Positions 29,401 to 36,693 of a DNA stretch of 64,000 nucleotides are shown piece after piece. Numbering within the stretch: position 1 is the stretch's first letter; each line of letters starts with the position of its first letter. Source of the DNA: a virus; the IMG/VR virus record IMGVR_UViG_3300009068_000029, positions 17,511 through 81,510 of that record. One strand, given 5' to 3'. The notes beneath the pieces were generated by a model, which did not search any database, was not told the origin of the DNA, and was given only the letters and a program-made list of their open reading frames with translations. The translations under genes were made by a program, and so were the position numbers.

Positions 29401-30014
29401 TGATACTTTTGTATTACTTGTTGTCCGTAAGATTTAAAATCAGCTTCTTTTAAAGCGTTGATACCTTCAACAAAAAGATCTCTAGGAAGTACTGATCCTG
29501 ATATAGAAGCTAAGTCAGGATTTGCTTGAGTTAAAAGTTTTTTCTTTTTTTCTACTTCAGTTTCTTTACCTAAGAAAAATCCTTTTGCAGTAGAGGCGAG
29601 ACTCTCCCCAAGACCAGAGAAAGTCTCCATAGCATCAAACAAAAAAAGATTATCTTGTGCTTTCTCTCTAATGCTTTCTATCTCTCCGTAGATATTATTA
29701 ATATCTTGTTTAGAGGTAGCATTTTCTATTCTATCAAATACAGAAGAAGCTGCCCTATCTGCAAATTGAGCATTAGGCATAGCTTGTCTGTATAAACTCT
29801 TAAGAGAGTTTAACTTTACATTTCTTTGTTCCTGTAGTAGTTTTTGATTTTCTAATCTGTCTGCCTCTAGTACATCTATTTCTGCTTTCTGTTGATAAGC
29901 ATTCTGTACTTCCAAAGGTACGAGAGCATTAAATCTGCTTCTCATATCTCCAGGAGCTGCCCCCGCTAAAGGACGAGCATAAGGACCTACACTACCTTTA
30001 AATTTATCTGGCAT
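23424..30014 (-). CDS. Giant virion cargo-type protein, 2196 aa
   Basis: 2196 residues. About residues 428-460 form a Gly/Ala-rich hydrophobic segment (MMPIIAVGGLVGGAIKG), a likely membrane-inserting region for ejection. Long charged helices follow (about 700-1200). A linker with 12 consecutive Thr (T1230-T1241) and Pro separates the helical part from a more globular C-terminal half. A second Pro/Ala linker near 1760 precedes an AT-richer module (about 1775-1935) with PFYISTGQAGKKN and GNWYAVFGIG motifs that also occur in other large phage proteins. The start ATG overlaps the upstream stop (TAATG). No catalytic motif identified. A structural or ejection partner of the RNA polymerase is the most likely role. 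Confidence 0.65.
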   Translation of the reverse strand: MPDKFKGSVGPYARPLAGAAPGDMRSRFNALVPLEVQNAYQQKAEIDVLEADRLENQKLLQEQRNVKLNSLKSLYRQAMPNAQFADRAASSVFDRIENATSKQDINNIYGEIESIREKAQDNLFLFDAMETFSGLGESLASTAKGFFLGKETEVEKKKKLLTQANPDLASISGSVLPRDLFVEGINALKEADFKSYGQQVIQKYQSPLELNQALEKARHGSSGSFKDFDAFVAPRLDDAFATKGHYLYREGEESAQFQKDARNAFANPTQNQISANFKHDLEKESLSSLKGAIMQKLQGELLKPRDAVDYNADNIKYYRNSLNIIDQRLNSLSGVYKVDKYAPDIQKTLFGESSSARRSTIKAFGDTLPGQWTQDLFGGSNFDKAVFSEAFYKPEVVTYDKENKPVMSNQFMYTKTDGSKGFNFGAIPEAGGAMVAQMMPIIAVGGLVGGAIKGVAGAELGWASSAAAGVARGYDALNKVSALGKELKLADRIATFASVAANTIPHFVEQEKRWGGDYLKRGFAGGIVEATAEAVGFPDVGALKMRPMTTTLTSSAMRAANLELGFGQRLGAYLNNSYQFAKLGLKQNAVEALEEELSLIGNSIVQNTLMPEEYALRDREEVTAKTLTDTLVESFAAGLIYSFGTTGAGAYSYTRPQNLNNMANWEAANNADLFIAKLSDLKDKGKITDQDFVQGMAKARNLEGTLKSMVGFDSIRDLKTLNLDKDEQYNLFTNLLRKNDLLQIDYDSLSEDEKNTLAKYKIGNKLSKEQTTRVQEIKQQLAELPPRETATKEEQDKRIELTLMYQRLTRANTQFVKKGEITDEDKKFFYEKGVLQDADLQYSQEDVDKEIASIDKSILKTQKRIDRYANLTNSEKNEIIKKVYDEKIEAVMGIDSAGDLVSSMTALRNDLNYLKLKGEEEVPGQIEHKERLLDAYGKQMYDLTNERDEFGQNKIEQKVSTFDANTMEQEGDFYSMLKAQEYLESNKDHVNQDLYETIEENLNDSFDRAQSALAEATPEVRSKVLVDFLDKVTLKNTNYAYNVDLVNQMFPAAKYTQEELEDSREALIQRRADARSKQSVSTQVLPESEEDQERQKEFNEVALQAAETPEVVDESGKSNRDDIYLAGYERMVERAKSNPLGFAPAIEGEIKKRLATVFSKGTKDYDTLINAFDNLLDKKITPAEFRNIFLSVWRANKENKSKADAVIFLKFIADRYFANDMPADRVAQKTTTTTTTTTTTTIPPTGTKTVAKKNEPNPKQKGKVDRLNEVVTQEVQARKTQLEYLASPLRSAALEYTKNNTKNEDPAVKRNVSLIEQLTTTPNIKIRIMNRKLFLLYHIGQRSQDVNPREEFEKIVTHISENQMSLDSWNAMSEEDKEILMTPIDAIIGKNFYDSGMIKFFFTSTKVDVDPLKPNKLYPVGSGLFTNPEAIITAIDSEKSLITLEGLPMELNLSLVDSGSFKISDRVIAEYSKLGGSEQELRNKNAVTFERLLALKKAVSEADSLSDTFPYLDFDYDVSSGVMLPTPITTFERGSSTELENIKKARISEFKIIEDPREPVFGRNYAFEKGRVYFNNNGNPTLLTNNTVDPAEADALAELYFSEENPYFASPKEAESYLFNLINQVDRNNRLHFFVNEDYEPGNGQFPVVIVQSKKTPTGFQNSVLTKEEFANVLKNHYYKASLTLMKSGDSILRLKPEGPVTQSYAEYLKDTHNFPIKDGEVARPVNKVVYLSTEILEEKFPEIVGVEPKVETPKQVVDAPAVPAVPAQPIDAKADIDLISTPVSKIVEELSKLNTLNEKLNWLKNNKLLSPININGKEYNTIDYSDRVMVLMKIGKYNIPFYISTGQAGKKNVKAGNWYAVFGIGVEKGWINKGSEEQINNNYGFQVFEKLSKILNEGIGVIQSREDNGNGKLKDGIGFLSDSKQDLEAFNNSMNLPTKPAGKNTDTKDFYDHVNSTLSLLNNELKELAALEEPAKPSGPSALQTLSILLYPRALDAISRSAVPDASQLSGITRIGEEFYQMAVNTVLADPSKLSTVYYPKLIKNNNGGTGASVYFELTPYDSEDPGALGSPFYAARVQIAEREKPVTIILVKPNSPFGKNFGTPRFLAEIDLANPSEGKMSSTVPTDPVAPTQPAETPVVKKTRPVLTANTFEEPQAEVTSESPFLDSLQDEEELRAAAKEVKEACKGDLDDIA
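26292..26327 (-). repeat. ACN triplet repeat encoding poly-Thr linker
   Basis: Twelve Thr codons in a row, mixing ACT, ACA and ACG with an internal ACTACG unit. The run codes the hinge at T1230-T1241 of the 2196 aa protein and could slip in length during replication. Confidence 0.85.
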
Positions 30015-31735
30015 TACCTTGGCTCTGTGTCGGGTTTAACTCTTCTAATATCTTGTGCATTAAACAGAGACATTGCATCCATACTTCCTAATTCTTCTAA
30101 GTCAAACTTATAACCGAATCCACCTGCATCTGTTATGTAATAGTCTTCAACTGCTACATCTTTCTTTGGAACTAAAGTATAACCTGAACCCATATTAGCA
30201 TCTCTAGAATTTACTTCACTAATGTCTACAATATCACCATTTCTATCTTGAATATCATATAGTCCAGTAGCAATATTTCTTAAATTTTCTATTGTCTTTC
30301 TATACTTAGAATCATCGCCAAAAGTGGCTTTAATTGTTTTAGTATCTTGAGGATTCCAAGTATTGCTAAGTACTGCACGAAGTAAAGCATCTTTTACATT
30401 TACAGGTATATCTTGTCCATTAGCATCTTGACCCCTCGATAATAATTTCTTAAGAGCAACCATTAACTGTTGTTGTTTCTGTAAATCGTTAGTTCCAACA
30501 CCTGATAAAAGATCATTTTTAAGAGTCAAGCCTGTAGGTTTACCTGAAACACTTTGAGTGTCTTTCATAAATCCACCATCTATTTCAAAACTTCCAGGAG
30601 GCAAAGCAATCTTACCTTCTTTTGCTTTAGTGCTAAGTCCCATTCTATCAAGAGTAACTTCTTCTTGTATTCTTAAACTGGATTCATAAGCTTTTAATTT
30701 GTATTGATCATCATCTAGGTCTTTTTCTACCTGAGTATAAGCGTAGGCATTACTTGCATCAAATATAGTTTGATCTTGTAGATACCCTATTACTTCATTA
30801 TCTGGAATATCTGCTAAATTTCTAGAAACTCTTTCGGTTAAAATATTTTTTTGCATATACGCCCTACTTAAAAGACGATCTACTTCAAGAATCCTAGGAT
30901 CATCCATAGGTATATTCTTTTGCTTAGCCATTTCTTTTTTACCTTCTAAGTCTGCAATCTGTGCATTACTTAATTGTAAAGTTTCATTAATGTGCCCTAA
31001 GTACTGAGTTTTAATCCCATCTTGATTAGAATTTAAATACTTGTATTGAGAATCCATTTGTAACTGCTCACTTTCAGCAGGTGTAAGCATAGATAAGTAA
31101 GCATCTCTGATACGTCCTTGGTCTACACTACTTACTATGGTTTTTTGAATACGTCTTCCATCTGGAGTATACTCATATTCAGTTGTAATCATAGGCTTAA
31201 TCTTAGAAAAAGCTTCTCCCCACTTTTTACCTGTTCCCTCTTGATAAGGTTTATAACTTTGGTAACCTAGTTTACTTGCAACATCTCCATTATTCTTCCA
31301 TTCTGCAATATCTTTAAAAAAGAAATAGTCATTAGCAGGCCCCCTAAGTTTAGGATCAAGTTTTTTATACTCGTCCATCATAGTATTATAAGTCTTAGAA
31401 GACTCTACTGCAGTACGAAGAGTAGGATCGTTTTCTAAAGGTCTTCCTATGTTTAAAACAGAATCTACATTTCCTTTAACGGAAAAATCTAAACCTGCAT
31501 TCTGGTTAATTGCTTTAACCATGTTAGACATGTTCTTATCAAAGTATTCTTTGTCTACATCTCTAACTAGGTTGTTTCTTATTTTACCATAAGCATCTAT
31601 ACTCTGTTGTACTCTAGATCTACCTTCATCAAACATTTCCTGTTTTTTAACAGCAAGTTTAATTAAATCATCTGCAGGCAAAGATTCAACGTAGTCTGGG
31701 TAAACAAATTTGGTATGTTGGGCTGAAATTGGCAT
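30014..31735 (-). CDS. Cargo-block structural protein, 573 aa
   Basis: 573 residues, mostly alpha-helical and charged, with no membrane segment or signal. The start (PISAQHTKFVYPDYVESLP) and the following long helices recall a conserved protein found beside the giant cargo genes in crAss-like phages. It is translationally coupled to the 2196 aa gene: its stop overlaps that ATG by one base. It begins only 3 nt after the stop of the 802 aa gene. A packaged internal protein or a tail-barrel component is likely. I see no enzymatic motif. Confidence 0.55.
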   Translation of the reverse strand: MPISAQHTKFVYPDYVESLPADDLIKLAVKKQEMFDEGRSRVQQSIDAYGKIRNNLVRDVDKEYFDKNMSNMVKAINQNAGLDFSVKGNVDSVLNIGRPLENDPTLRTAVESSKTYNTMMDEYKKLDPKLRGPANDYFFFKDIAEWKNNGDVASKLGYQSYKPYQEGTGKKWGEAFSKIKPMITTEYEYTPDGRRIQKTIVSSVDQGRIRDAYLSMLTPAESEQLQMDSQYKYLNSNQDGIKTQYLGHINETLQLSNAQIADLEGKKEMAKQKNIPMDDPRILEVDRLLSRAYMQKNILTERVSRNLADIPDNEVIGYLQDQTIFDASNAYAYTQVEKDLDDDQYKLKAYESSLRIQEEVTLDRMGLSTKAKEGKIALPPGSFEIDGGFMKDTQSVSGKPTGLTLKNDLLSGVGTNDLQKQQQLMVALKKLLSRGQDANGQDIPVNVKDALLRAVLSNTWNPQDTKTIKATFGDDSKYRKTIENLRNIATGLYDIQDRNGDIVDISEVNSRDANMGSGYTLVPKKDVAVEDYYITDAGGFGYKFDLEELGSMDAMSLFNAQDIRRVKPDTEPR

Positions 31736-31738
31736 GGT

Positions 31739-34147
31739 TTAATATTTAGATTTTTTATACATTCCTTTTTTAGCAACCTTCTTTTCCTTGGATGTAGTAC
31801 CGTCTACATAGTCATTGAATTGATTGAAGTAAAAAGGTAGTTGTCCATCGACTACATCCATCTGACCTTGAGACTTTGTATTAAAAGAAGGAACAAGGTT
31901 ATTAATAAAAGCAGCTTTACGAGACTCACTTTGATCAAAGTAAGCTTTCTTGTTAATCAAGTTTGCAATTGCTGCTTGTTTTTCTGCAGACTGAGCATCA
32001 CTTGCTTGAGCCATTAAATTATTATGCACACTTTGAAAAGCATTCATGTTCATCTGCTTTGCTTGGAAATCCATTTGAGCATTCGCTTGATCTGTATTAG
32101 CCCTACTTTGCATGTCATAGTTTTCTCCAGTTTCTGAAATTTTTTGCTTAGCATCTAGTCCTGCAATATAAACGTCTAAAGGATCTGCTCCTGCTCTCAT
32201 TGCAGCTGTACCTGAATTATCTACGTTCTGCATCTGACTACGAGTATTGTAAGTTTGAGAACGAAGATACGGAGACGTTACTTCAGGAATAGCATAAGCA
32301 TATTTTTCTTGTGCTTGAGCAAGTCCCATAAATTCAGGAATAGCTTGATACAAAGGAAACTGCCCTGCAGTATATTGTCCTCTTGGAGGAGTGCCTGATT
32401 GATTGAATGTTATTTCTCCTGGATCTACTGGAGCATTTTCATACTGATAGTCCATACCATCTTCTCTACTTTTTAATCTTAACATTTCCCCAATAGTAGT
32501 ATTTCCTATAATTCCATCAGCTTTTGATATAGGCTTTCCTTTATACATATCATCGTACACACCTTGAGGAGTAAGATCAACATCAGCTAAAATATCTTTA
32601 AATTCTGGATTGTCTTTTAAATCAGCCAAATCTAAATAAGATTGTTGGAAAGTAGTACCTTGCTCCGTGCTTAGGGGAGTCATACCTAGTTTCGTTGCTA
32701 TCTGATTGTATATTTTATTCTTCATCCCTCCTGATGTTCTATCAAGATCTTCTGTTTTAATATCTAGATTAGGATCATTTTTAGCAGCTTCTTTAATTGT
32801 GTAAAATTGTTTTTGAGCATTCATAAAGTTATCCATGAATTGATCTTTAGTGATATTTTCATTAGGATTTCTTTGTTTGTATTTAGCATACATTGCATCT
32901 TTAACTTTAGCAAACTCTGGACGATTAAAAGTGCTGCTTAATTCATCAAAGTTTGTATTGTAGTCTCTAAGAGTAGTTTTCTTATTAGCCGCAGTTACTT
33001 TCATAGGTCTATTGTTTTCTCCCATGACATAGTCTCCTACCTGAATAGAAGGATCTCCTTGTTTTTTAATGGTAACTCCTGCAGGAACTTTATACTTAAC
33101 TCCTCCACCTTCCATCTGTAAAGTTTGTGCTTCTTGAACATTTCCCCCGTATTGCATTTCTGCAAGTATTTTATCTTGCACACTTTGAGGAAGTGCTCTG
33201 AAGCCTGCATTGTTTATGCTTGCTCCATTCTTTGCTTCCATCTCTCCGTTAGAATTTCCGTTAAGAGCCTGTTGATCATTAAACAAACTATCAAGTATTT
33301 TCTGGTTACGTTGCATCATAATAGAAGCTGTGTCCTTATCTACTTGTTTAGCAAAAGGATTCTCTAGAGTCTTTTTGTAAGAAGTGATGTCGTAGTTCTT
33401 AGCCATTTGAGCAAAGGTTTTCTTAGAACCTTCTGGCTTTAGACTGTTAGAGTATACACGAGTTTCATTAGGAAGGTTTGTAGGTATCCCCCCATTAGCA
33501 TGAGAGGGGCCTGTAGCCATCTCTGTTTCAAAGTTTGGAAGTTGGATAAATTCTCCACCTTCAATCTCTACATTATTGCCCCCATCAGAGGAATAACGTT
33601 TGTTTATTTGTCCACCCATTTTGACTTCGATTGTATTTTTTCTTCCTGTTCCCCCACTACTAGTACGACCATACATATGGTTGTAATCATAAATAGGTTT
33701 AGATTCTCGTTGTTGTATTGATTCGTTATAATTACGTTGATTTTTTAAATCTTGATTGTATGCAAGACTTGCATCTACGCCTAAAAGTCCTATTGTAGGC
33801 CAATAATTTGGTTCAGTATCTTTTTTATTTTCAGGCTTTGTTTGACCTTCATTTGCTTTAGTACCTGTATTACTATAAAGAAAGTTCAACGTCTTAGAAG
33901 CATCGTTAAATGTTCCAGGCTCATAAGTAGTTCCTTCTGAAGTAATTGTACCTTCAGGCATTAAAGAACTTCTGTAACTTCCTTTAGGAGCAAAGGGTTT
34001 ACCTAGTGTATTAGGATTAGGTTGAGCAAACTCTTTTTGCATTACTGCATTCAAGTCTTCTACAGTAGGTATACTAATGCCTTCTTCATTAGGAGTATCA
34101 TTTGATCCCCCAGTGCCAAATTTTTTGTAAAGCGAGTATCGTAACAT
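31739..34147 (-). CDS. Cargo-block structural protein with GPSHxxGGI motif, 802 aa
   Basis: 802 residues, rich in Asn, Gln and Gly. A conserved signature near residues 186-230 has MGGQINKRYS, VEIEGGEFIQLP and GPSHANGGIPTNLP (H216), a segment common in Bacteroidota phage virion proteins. Near D544, ADGIIGNTTIGEML resembles the DGxxGxxT core of a peptidoglycan-binding domain. The C-terminal part (about 640-760) is a helical Gln/Ala/Met-rich stretch. It is the first gene of the giant block, behind the promoter at 34211-34240, and so sets its expression. It is probably a packaged or tail-lumen protein. Confidence 0.6.
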   Translation of the reverse strand: MLRYSLYKKFGTGGSNDTPNEEGISIPTVEDLNAVMQKEFAQPNPNTLGKPFAPKGSYRSSLMPEGTITSEGTTYEPGTFNDASKTLNFLYSNTGTKANEGQTKPENKKDTEPNYWPTIGLLGVDASLAYNQDLKNQRNYNESIQQRESKPIYDYNHMYGRTSSGGTGRKNTIEVKMGGQINKRYSSDGGNNVEIEGGEFIQLPNFETEMATGPSHANGGIPTNLPNETRVYSNSLKPEGSKKTFAQMAKNYDITSYKKTLENPFAKQVDKDTASIMMQRNQKILDSLFNDQQALNGNSNGEMEAKNGASINNAGFRALPQSVQDKILAEMQYGGNVQEAQTLQMEGGGVKYKVPAGVTIKKQGDPSIQVGDYVMGENNRPMKVTAANKKTTLRDYNTNFDELSSTFNRPEFAKVKDAMYAKYKQRNPNENITKDQFMDNFMNAQKQFYTIKEAAKNDPNLDIKTEDLDRTSGGMKNKIYNQIATKLGMTPLSTEQGTTFQQSYLDLADLKDNPEFKDILADVDLTPQGVYDDMYKGKPISKADGIIGNTTIGEMLRLKSREDGMDYQYENAPVDPGEITFNQSGTPPRGQYTAGQFPLYQAIPEFMGLAQAQEKYAYAIPEVTSPYLRSQTYNTRSQMQNVDNSGTAAMRAGADPLDVYIAGLDAKQKISETGENYDMQSRANTDQANAQMDFQAKQMNMNAFQSVHNNLMAQASDAQSAEKQAAIANLINKKAYFDQSESRKAAFINNLVPSFNTKSQGQMDVVDGQLPFYFNQFNDYVDGTTSKEKKVAKKGMYKKSKY

Positions 34148-34210
34148 GTTTTAATTATTTATGTTATTAACATAGAAAGTTAATAACTGCTTGAGTTTAA
34201 GCTAGTTATA

Positions 34211-34240
34211 CAAATATACAAGATTAAGATAAAAAAGCAA
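34211..34240 (-). promoter_or_regulatory. Bacteroidota-type promoter overlapping a terminator
   Basis: TTG (34240-34238), 19 nt, TATATTTG (34218-34211): a perfect match. It drives the block of 802, 573, 2196, 3853 and 1932 aa proteins. The -33 box lies in the foot of the upstream operon's terminator stem (34231-34259). Confidence 0.8.
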
Positions 34241-34259
34241 GGGTTGATTTCTCAACCCT
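34231..34259 (-). terminator. Intrinsic terminator of the basic-protein operon
   Basis: Leftward: an 8-bp perfect stem AGGGTTGA-GAAA-TCAACCCT, then TGCTTTTTTA. The stem contains the stop codon of the 50 aa basic gene (34254-34252), so ribosomes finishing that gene could affect hairpin formation. Confidence 0.85.
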
Positions 34260-34404
34260 GACCTCTACTTTTCTTGAGATAATTTTTGCTAGACTTTGAC
34301 TTAGATGCCTTAGTCTTTGCTACAACTCCCTTTCTTTTTACTTTAGGTTTAACTGTAAACTTTGAAGATGAAGATGTATTTGATTTAGATGCTTTAGCTG
34401 CCAT
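34252..34404 (-). CDS. Small Lys/Ser-rich basic protein, 50 aa
   Basis: ATG at 34404, 50 codons and a TGA inside the terminator stem. The protein is almost entirely Lys, Ser, Ala and Val (for example KVKRKGVVAKTKASKSKSSK), like a histone tail or a DNA-condensing peptide. It follows three other basic proteins in one operon, spaced 25 nt from the previous stop. Packaged small basic proteins could neutralise DNA in the capsid. Composition and context are the only evidence. Confidence 0.6.
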   Translation of the reverse strand: MAAKASKSNTSSSSKFTVKPKVKRKGVVAKTKASKSKSSKNYLKKSRGQG

Positions 34405-34429
34405 ATATTTAGTTTTAGTTTATTTTAGT

Positions 34430-35002
34430 TTAGCATTTCCAACGTCTACGTGCTTGACGTATTCTGCTGTTAGGATCATTCTGTGTAGCCTGTGAAGATC
34501 CACGTAGTTGTCCTAATGAACGAGCACAGTAAGATTTTCTACGATTAGCTGCTTTGCTACCTGCTTTAACCTTACCTGTTACTGCTGTACTTAATTTAGA
34601 TCCAGGGTTTGCTCTACGATAAGCCATAACTCCTTTTTGAGTCATGCCTGCTCCTGACTTAGTAGGACGATAGTTTGCTCCTGGACCTTTAGTAGTCTTA
34701 GCAATAGTTCCTCCTTTAGCCATATAAGCTGATTTAAGTCTTCCTCCTGCCATAAATTTGTATCCATACTTAGAAGCATCTTGTCTAGCTTCAGATACAT
34801 TTCCTTTATTAGCTGCTACAAATCTTGCCTTAGCAACACTAGTAGGCATCTTACCGCCATCAGCCATTTCACGTTTAATCTTACGTTCTTGCTTAAGCAT
34901 TTCTGGAGTAGGCTTCTTTCCAGAACCTCTCTTAGCACGGATGTTATCCCACAAACCTCGTTGTGAATAAGATCCATCTTTACGTTTTATCATCTGTTTC
35001 AT
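34430..35002 (-). CDS. Basic protein with DUF6321-like C-terminal domain, 190 aa
   Basis: 190 residues, strongly basic. The C-terminal half has the run of motifs typical of DUF6321-like proteins of phages and large viruses: TKSGAGMTQKGVMAYRRANP, a KLSTAVTGKVKAGSKAANRR segment, KSYCARS, and the final NDPNSRIRQARRRWKC. The N-terminal part includes a possible arrangement of short basic helices. Start overlaps the previous stop by 4 nt (ATGA). Probably a DNA-binding virion or nucleoid-type protein; conserved Cys residues near the end may bind metal or form a disulfide. The family call is from motif memory. Confidence 0.6.
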   Translation of the reverse strand: MKQMIKRKDGSYSQRGLWDNIRAKRGSGKKPTPEMLKQERKIKREMADGGKMPTSVAKARFVAANKGNVSEARQDASKYGYKFMAGGRLKSAYMAKGGTIAKTTKGPGANYRPTKSGAGMTQKGVMAYRRANPGSKLSTAVTGKVKAGSKAANRRKSYCARSLGQLRGSSQATQNDPNSRIRQARRRWKC

Positions 35003-35277
35003 TTTTTTACTTTTGATTTAGCTAAGAAAGAAGCTAAGTCATACTTTACTTTTTCTCTATTGAATTGCTTTGAAAGTTGATTAGCTAATTGCTTTCTATT
35101 CTTTTTATCTTTTACTCTACGTAGAATACTTGCTACTCCATTAACCATCTGTTTATCGTCAGAGGCTTTACCTCCTTTAGCAAATTTCTTAGAATTCTTA
35201 TATGCACCCTTAAGTCTTGAACCTGAGGGTGCATTAGAATTTGCAATTATAGAACCATTAACTCCTGGGACAAACAT
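34999..35277 (-). CDS. Small basic virion-type protein, 92 aa
   Basis: 92 residues, basic. The segment SRLKGAYKNSKKFAKGGKAS followed by DDKQMVNGVASILRRVKDKK and a Lys/Arg-rich helical end is a conserved pattern I associate with small proteins near the cargo genes of Bacteroidota phages. It starts 2 nt after the stop of the 327 aa gene and overlaps the next start by 4 nt. Likely to bind DNA or a packaged partner. No enzymatic motif. Confidence 0.55.
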   Translation of the reverse strand: MFVPGVNGSIIANSNAPSGSRLKGAYKNSKKFAKGGKASDDKQMVNGVASILRRVKDKKNRKQLANQLSKQFNREKVKYDLASFLAKSKVKK

Positions 35278-35279
35278 AC

Positions 35280-36263
35280 TTATGGACGAATTGAATTATA
35301 TAACTTAGCTTCAGCTAGTATATTATTTAAAGTTTTTCTTGCTTTACTCATTTTATCTTTAGCTTTCTTAAGCTTGCCTACATTAGCAAAAGCTTCCGTA
35401 ACTGCAGCAGGTTCTGCTACTTTAGAAAGTTGTTCTGGATTTATTGCAGTTTGTTTTAAGTTACTAGCATTAGACATGCCAGAGTTAGTGTTAGCTGTTG
35501 CTCTTGCGTTGTTTTCTGCCATAGCTTTATCCCATTGTTGTGGGGTATAATTCCAAGTTTCTGAAGAAGCAGTAGCAGAAGTCTTAGCAGCAGGTTGAAT
35601 TTTATTTTCAACTTGAGTTCCTGCTGTCTTTGATTTAATGTAAGACTCATAAGCAGCTTGAGTCTTAGGACCCCAAGCACCATCAGTTGCAATATCAAAA
35701 CCTTTACCACGAAGCATTTCTTGATATGCTCTTACTTTCTCAGTACCCCCTTTAGCAAGAGGAGTTTTAGCAGCAGAAGTAGCAGAAGTAGCAGCAGTTG
35801 CTGGGGCAACTACAGCAGCATTAGCTACAGGACGAGCTGCATTCTCTGCTTGAGCTTTATCCCAAGTAGATTCATTATACCAGTTTGCAGGACTTTCAAT
35901 AGTGTCAGGAGCAACTGGCATACCCATAGAAGACTCGGTAGTAATACCTCTAGGCTTTACACGTGAAGCATATTCTATTACATCCTTTACTCCTTTACGT
36001 GTAATCATACCATCTTCTCCTTTACGCATTCCTGCAAGAGTCTTAGCTAAGTTAGCTCTCTTAACAGTAGTAGAAGAATAAGCGTTTTTATTGCTAAGTA
36101 CTTTATTACGGAATCCAGCAACAGACATACCTGCAGCTTGTGCTTGCTTTGTAAAAGATCCTGGATTTTTAATTGCAGACTGGATCCATTTACCTCCTGA
36201 TTTCATTTTTACCTTACCTCCGCAATTCATGCAGCCAGAGTAAGCTTCTTTTAAACGATTCAT
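35280..36263 (-). CDS. Basic virion protein with peptidoglycan-binding-like domain, 327 aa
   Basis: 327 residues. N-terminus has a CxxC pair (GCMNCGGK), then KWIQSAIKNPGSFTKQAQAA, a motif found repeatedly in small basic proteins of large phages. Ala/Thr-rich linkers flank a compact domain at about 175-215: YQEMLRGKGF, TDGAWGPKTQAAYESYI with W197. This fits the PG_binding_1 fold (Q..L...G....DG.WGPKT..A). The C-terminus is a Lys-rich coiled-coil-like helix. Such a domain in a virion protein could hold the tail or ejected cargo to the cell wall during entry. The low-complexity linkers evolve fast, so the reading frame was checked by the WGPKT core. Confidence 0.6.
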   Translation of the reverse strand: MNRLKEAYSGCMNCGGKVKMKSGGKWIQSAIKNPGSFTKQAQAAGMSVAGFRNKVLSNKNAYSSTTVKRANLAKTLAGMRKGEDGMITRKGVKDVIEYASRVKPRGITTESSMGMPVAPDTIESPANWYNESTWDKAQAENAARPVANAAVVAPATAATSATSAAKTPLAKGGTEKVRAYQEMLRGKGFDIATDGAWGPKTQAAYESYIKSKTAGTQVENKIQPAAKTSATASSETWNYTPQQWDKAMAENNARATANTNSGMSNASNLKQTAINPEQLSKVAEPAAVTEAFANVGKLKKAKDKMSKARKTLNNILAEAKLYNSIRP

Positions 36264-36279
36264 ATTGTTTTGTTTTATT

Positions 36280-36675
36280 TTAAGTTAATGTTAGTAAGTA
36301 AAGAGTCTCAGTAATAAGACCAATAATCTCATCAATGATGTTTTGGATGTGAGTGTTTTCCATACCCAGTACTCCTCTGTGTTTGAAAACGTAATCTTTC
36401 ATGTAGGTTAAGTGAGTCTTAGAGTTCATGTATTCAGATGCAGGGATCTTAACATTAAGACGTTTTCCAATTGTACCAAAGTAAGTTTCAGTAAGAGAAT
36501 CAGTAAGGCCAAGAATACCATCATAGTACCCATTCAATGCTTTGTGTTCTGCAAACGAAGTAGTCTGTAGGTGAGTCAAGTGCATCATATCACGTGACTG
36601 GAACAATTGGCCGATAAAAATCTCAGGCTTAATTGTTGTGAATAATTCTTTTTCTTTCATGTTGAAGTTGCTCAT
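36280..36675 (-). CDS. Ferritin-like four-helix protein (DUF5856-type)
   Basis: 131 residues in four predicted helices. The conserved part, SRDMMHLTHLQTTSFAEHKA followed by LNGYYDGILGLTDSL and TETYFGTIG, matches phage DUF5856 proteins, with H, E and D residues placed as in a Dps/ferritin-like bundle. I chose the first ATG because an AACCAAAACCAAACC leader is directly in front of it. Other members occur in T4-like and crAss-like phages; function is unknown. It lies between the muzzle gene and the basic protein genes, suggesting a virion or assembly role. Confidence 0.65.
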   Translation of the reverse strand: MSNFNMKEKELFTTIKPEIFIGQLFQSRDMMHLTHLQTTSFAEHKALNGYYDGILGLTDSLTETYFGTIGKRLNVKIPASEYMNSKTHLTYMKDYVFKHRGVLGMENTHIQNIIDEIIGLITETLYLLTLT

Positions 36676-36693
36676 GGTTTGGTTTTGGTTTAA

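Noticed and set aside
35658-35966. 102-codon + strand frame rich in Ser
   Set aside because: Opposite the Ala/Thr-rich linkers of the 327 aa protein; its Ser repeats are the reverse complement of those codons.
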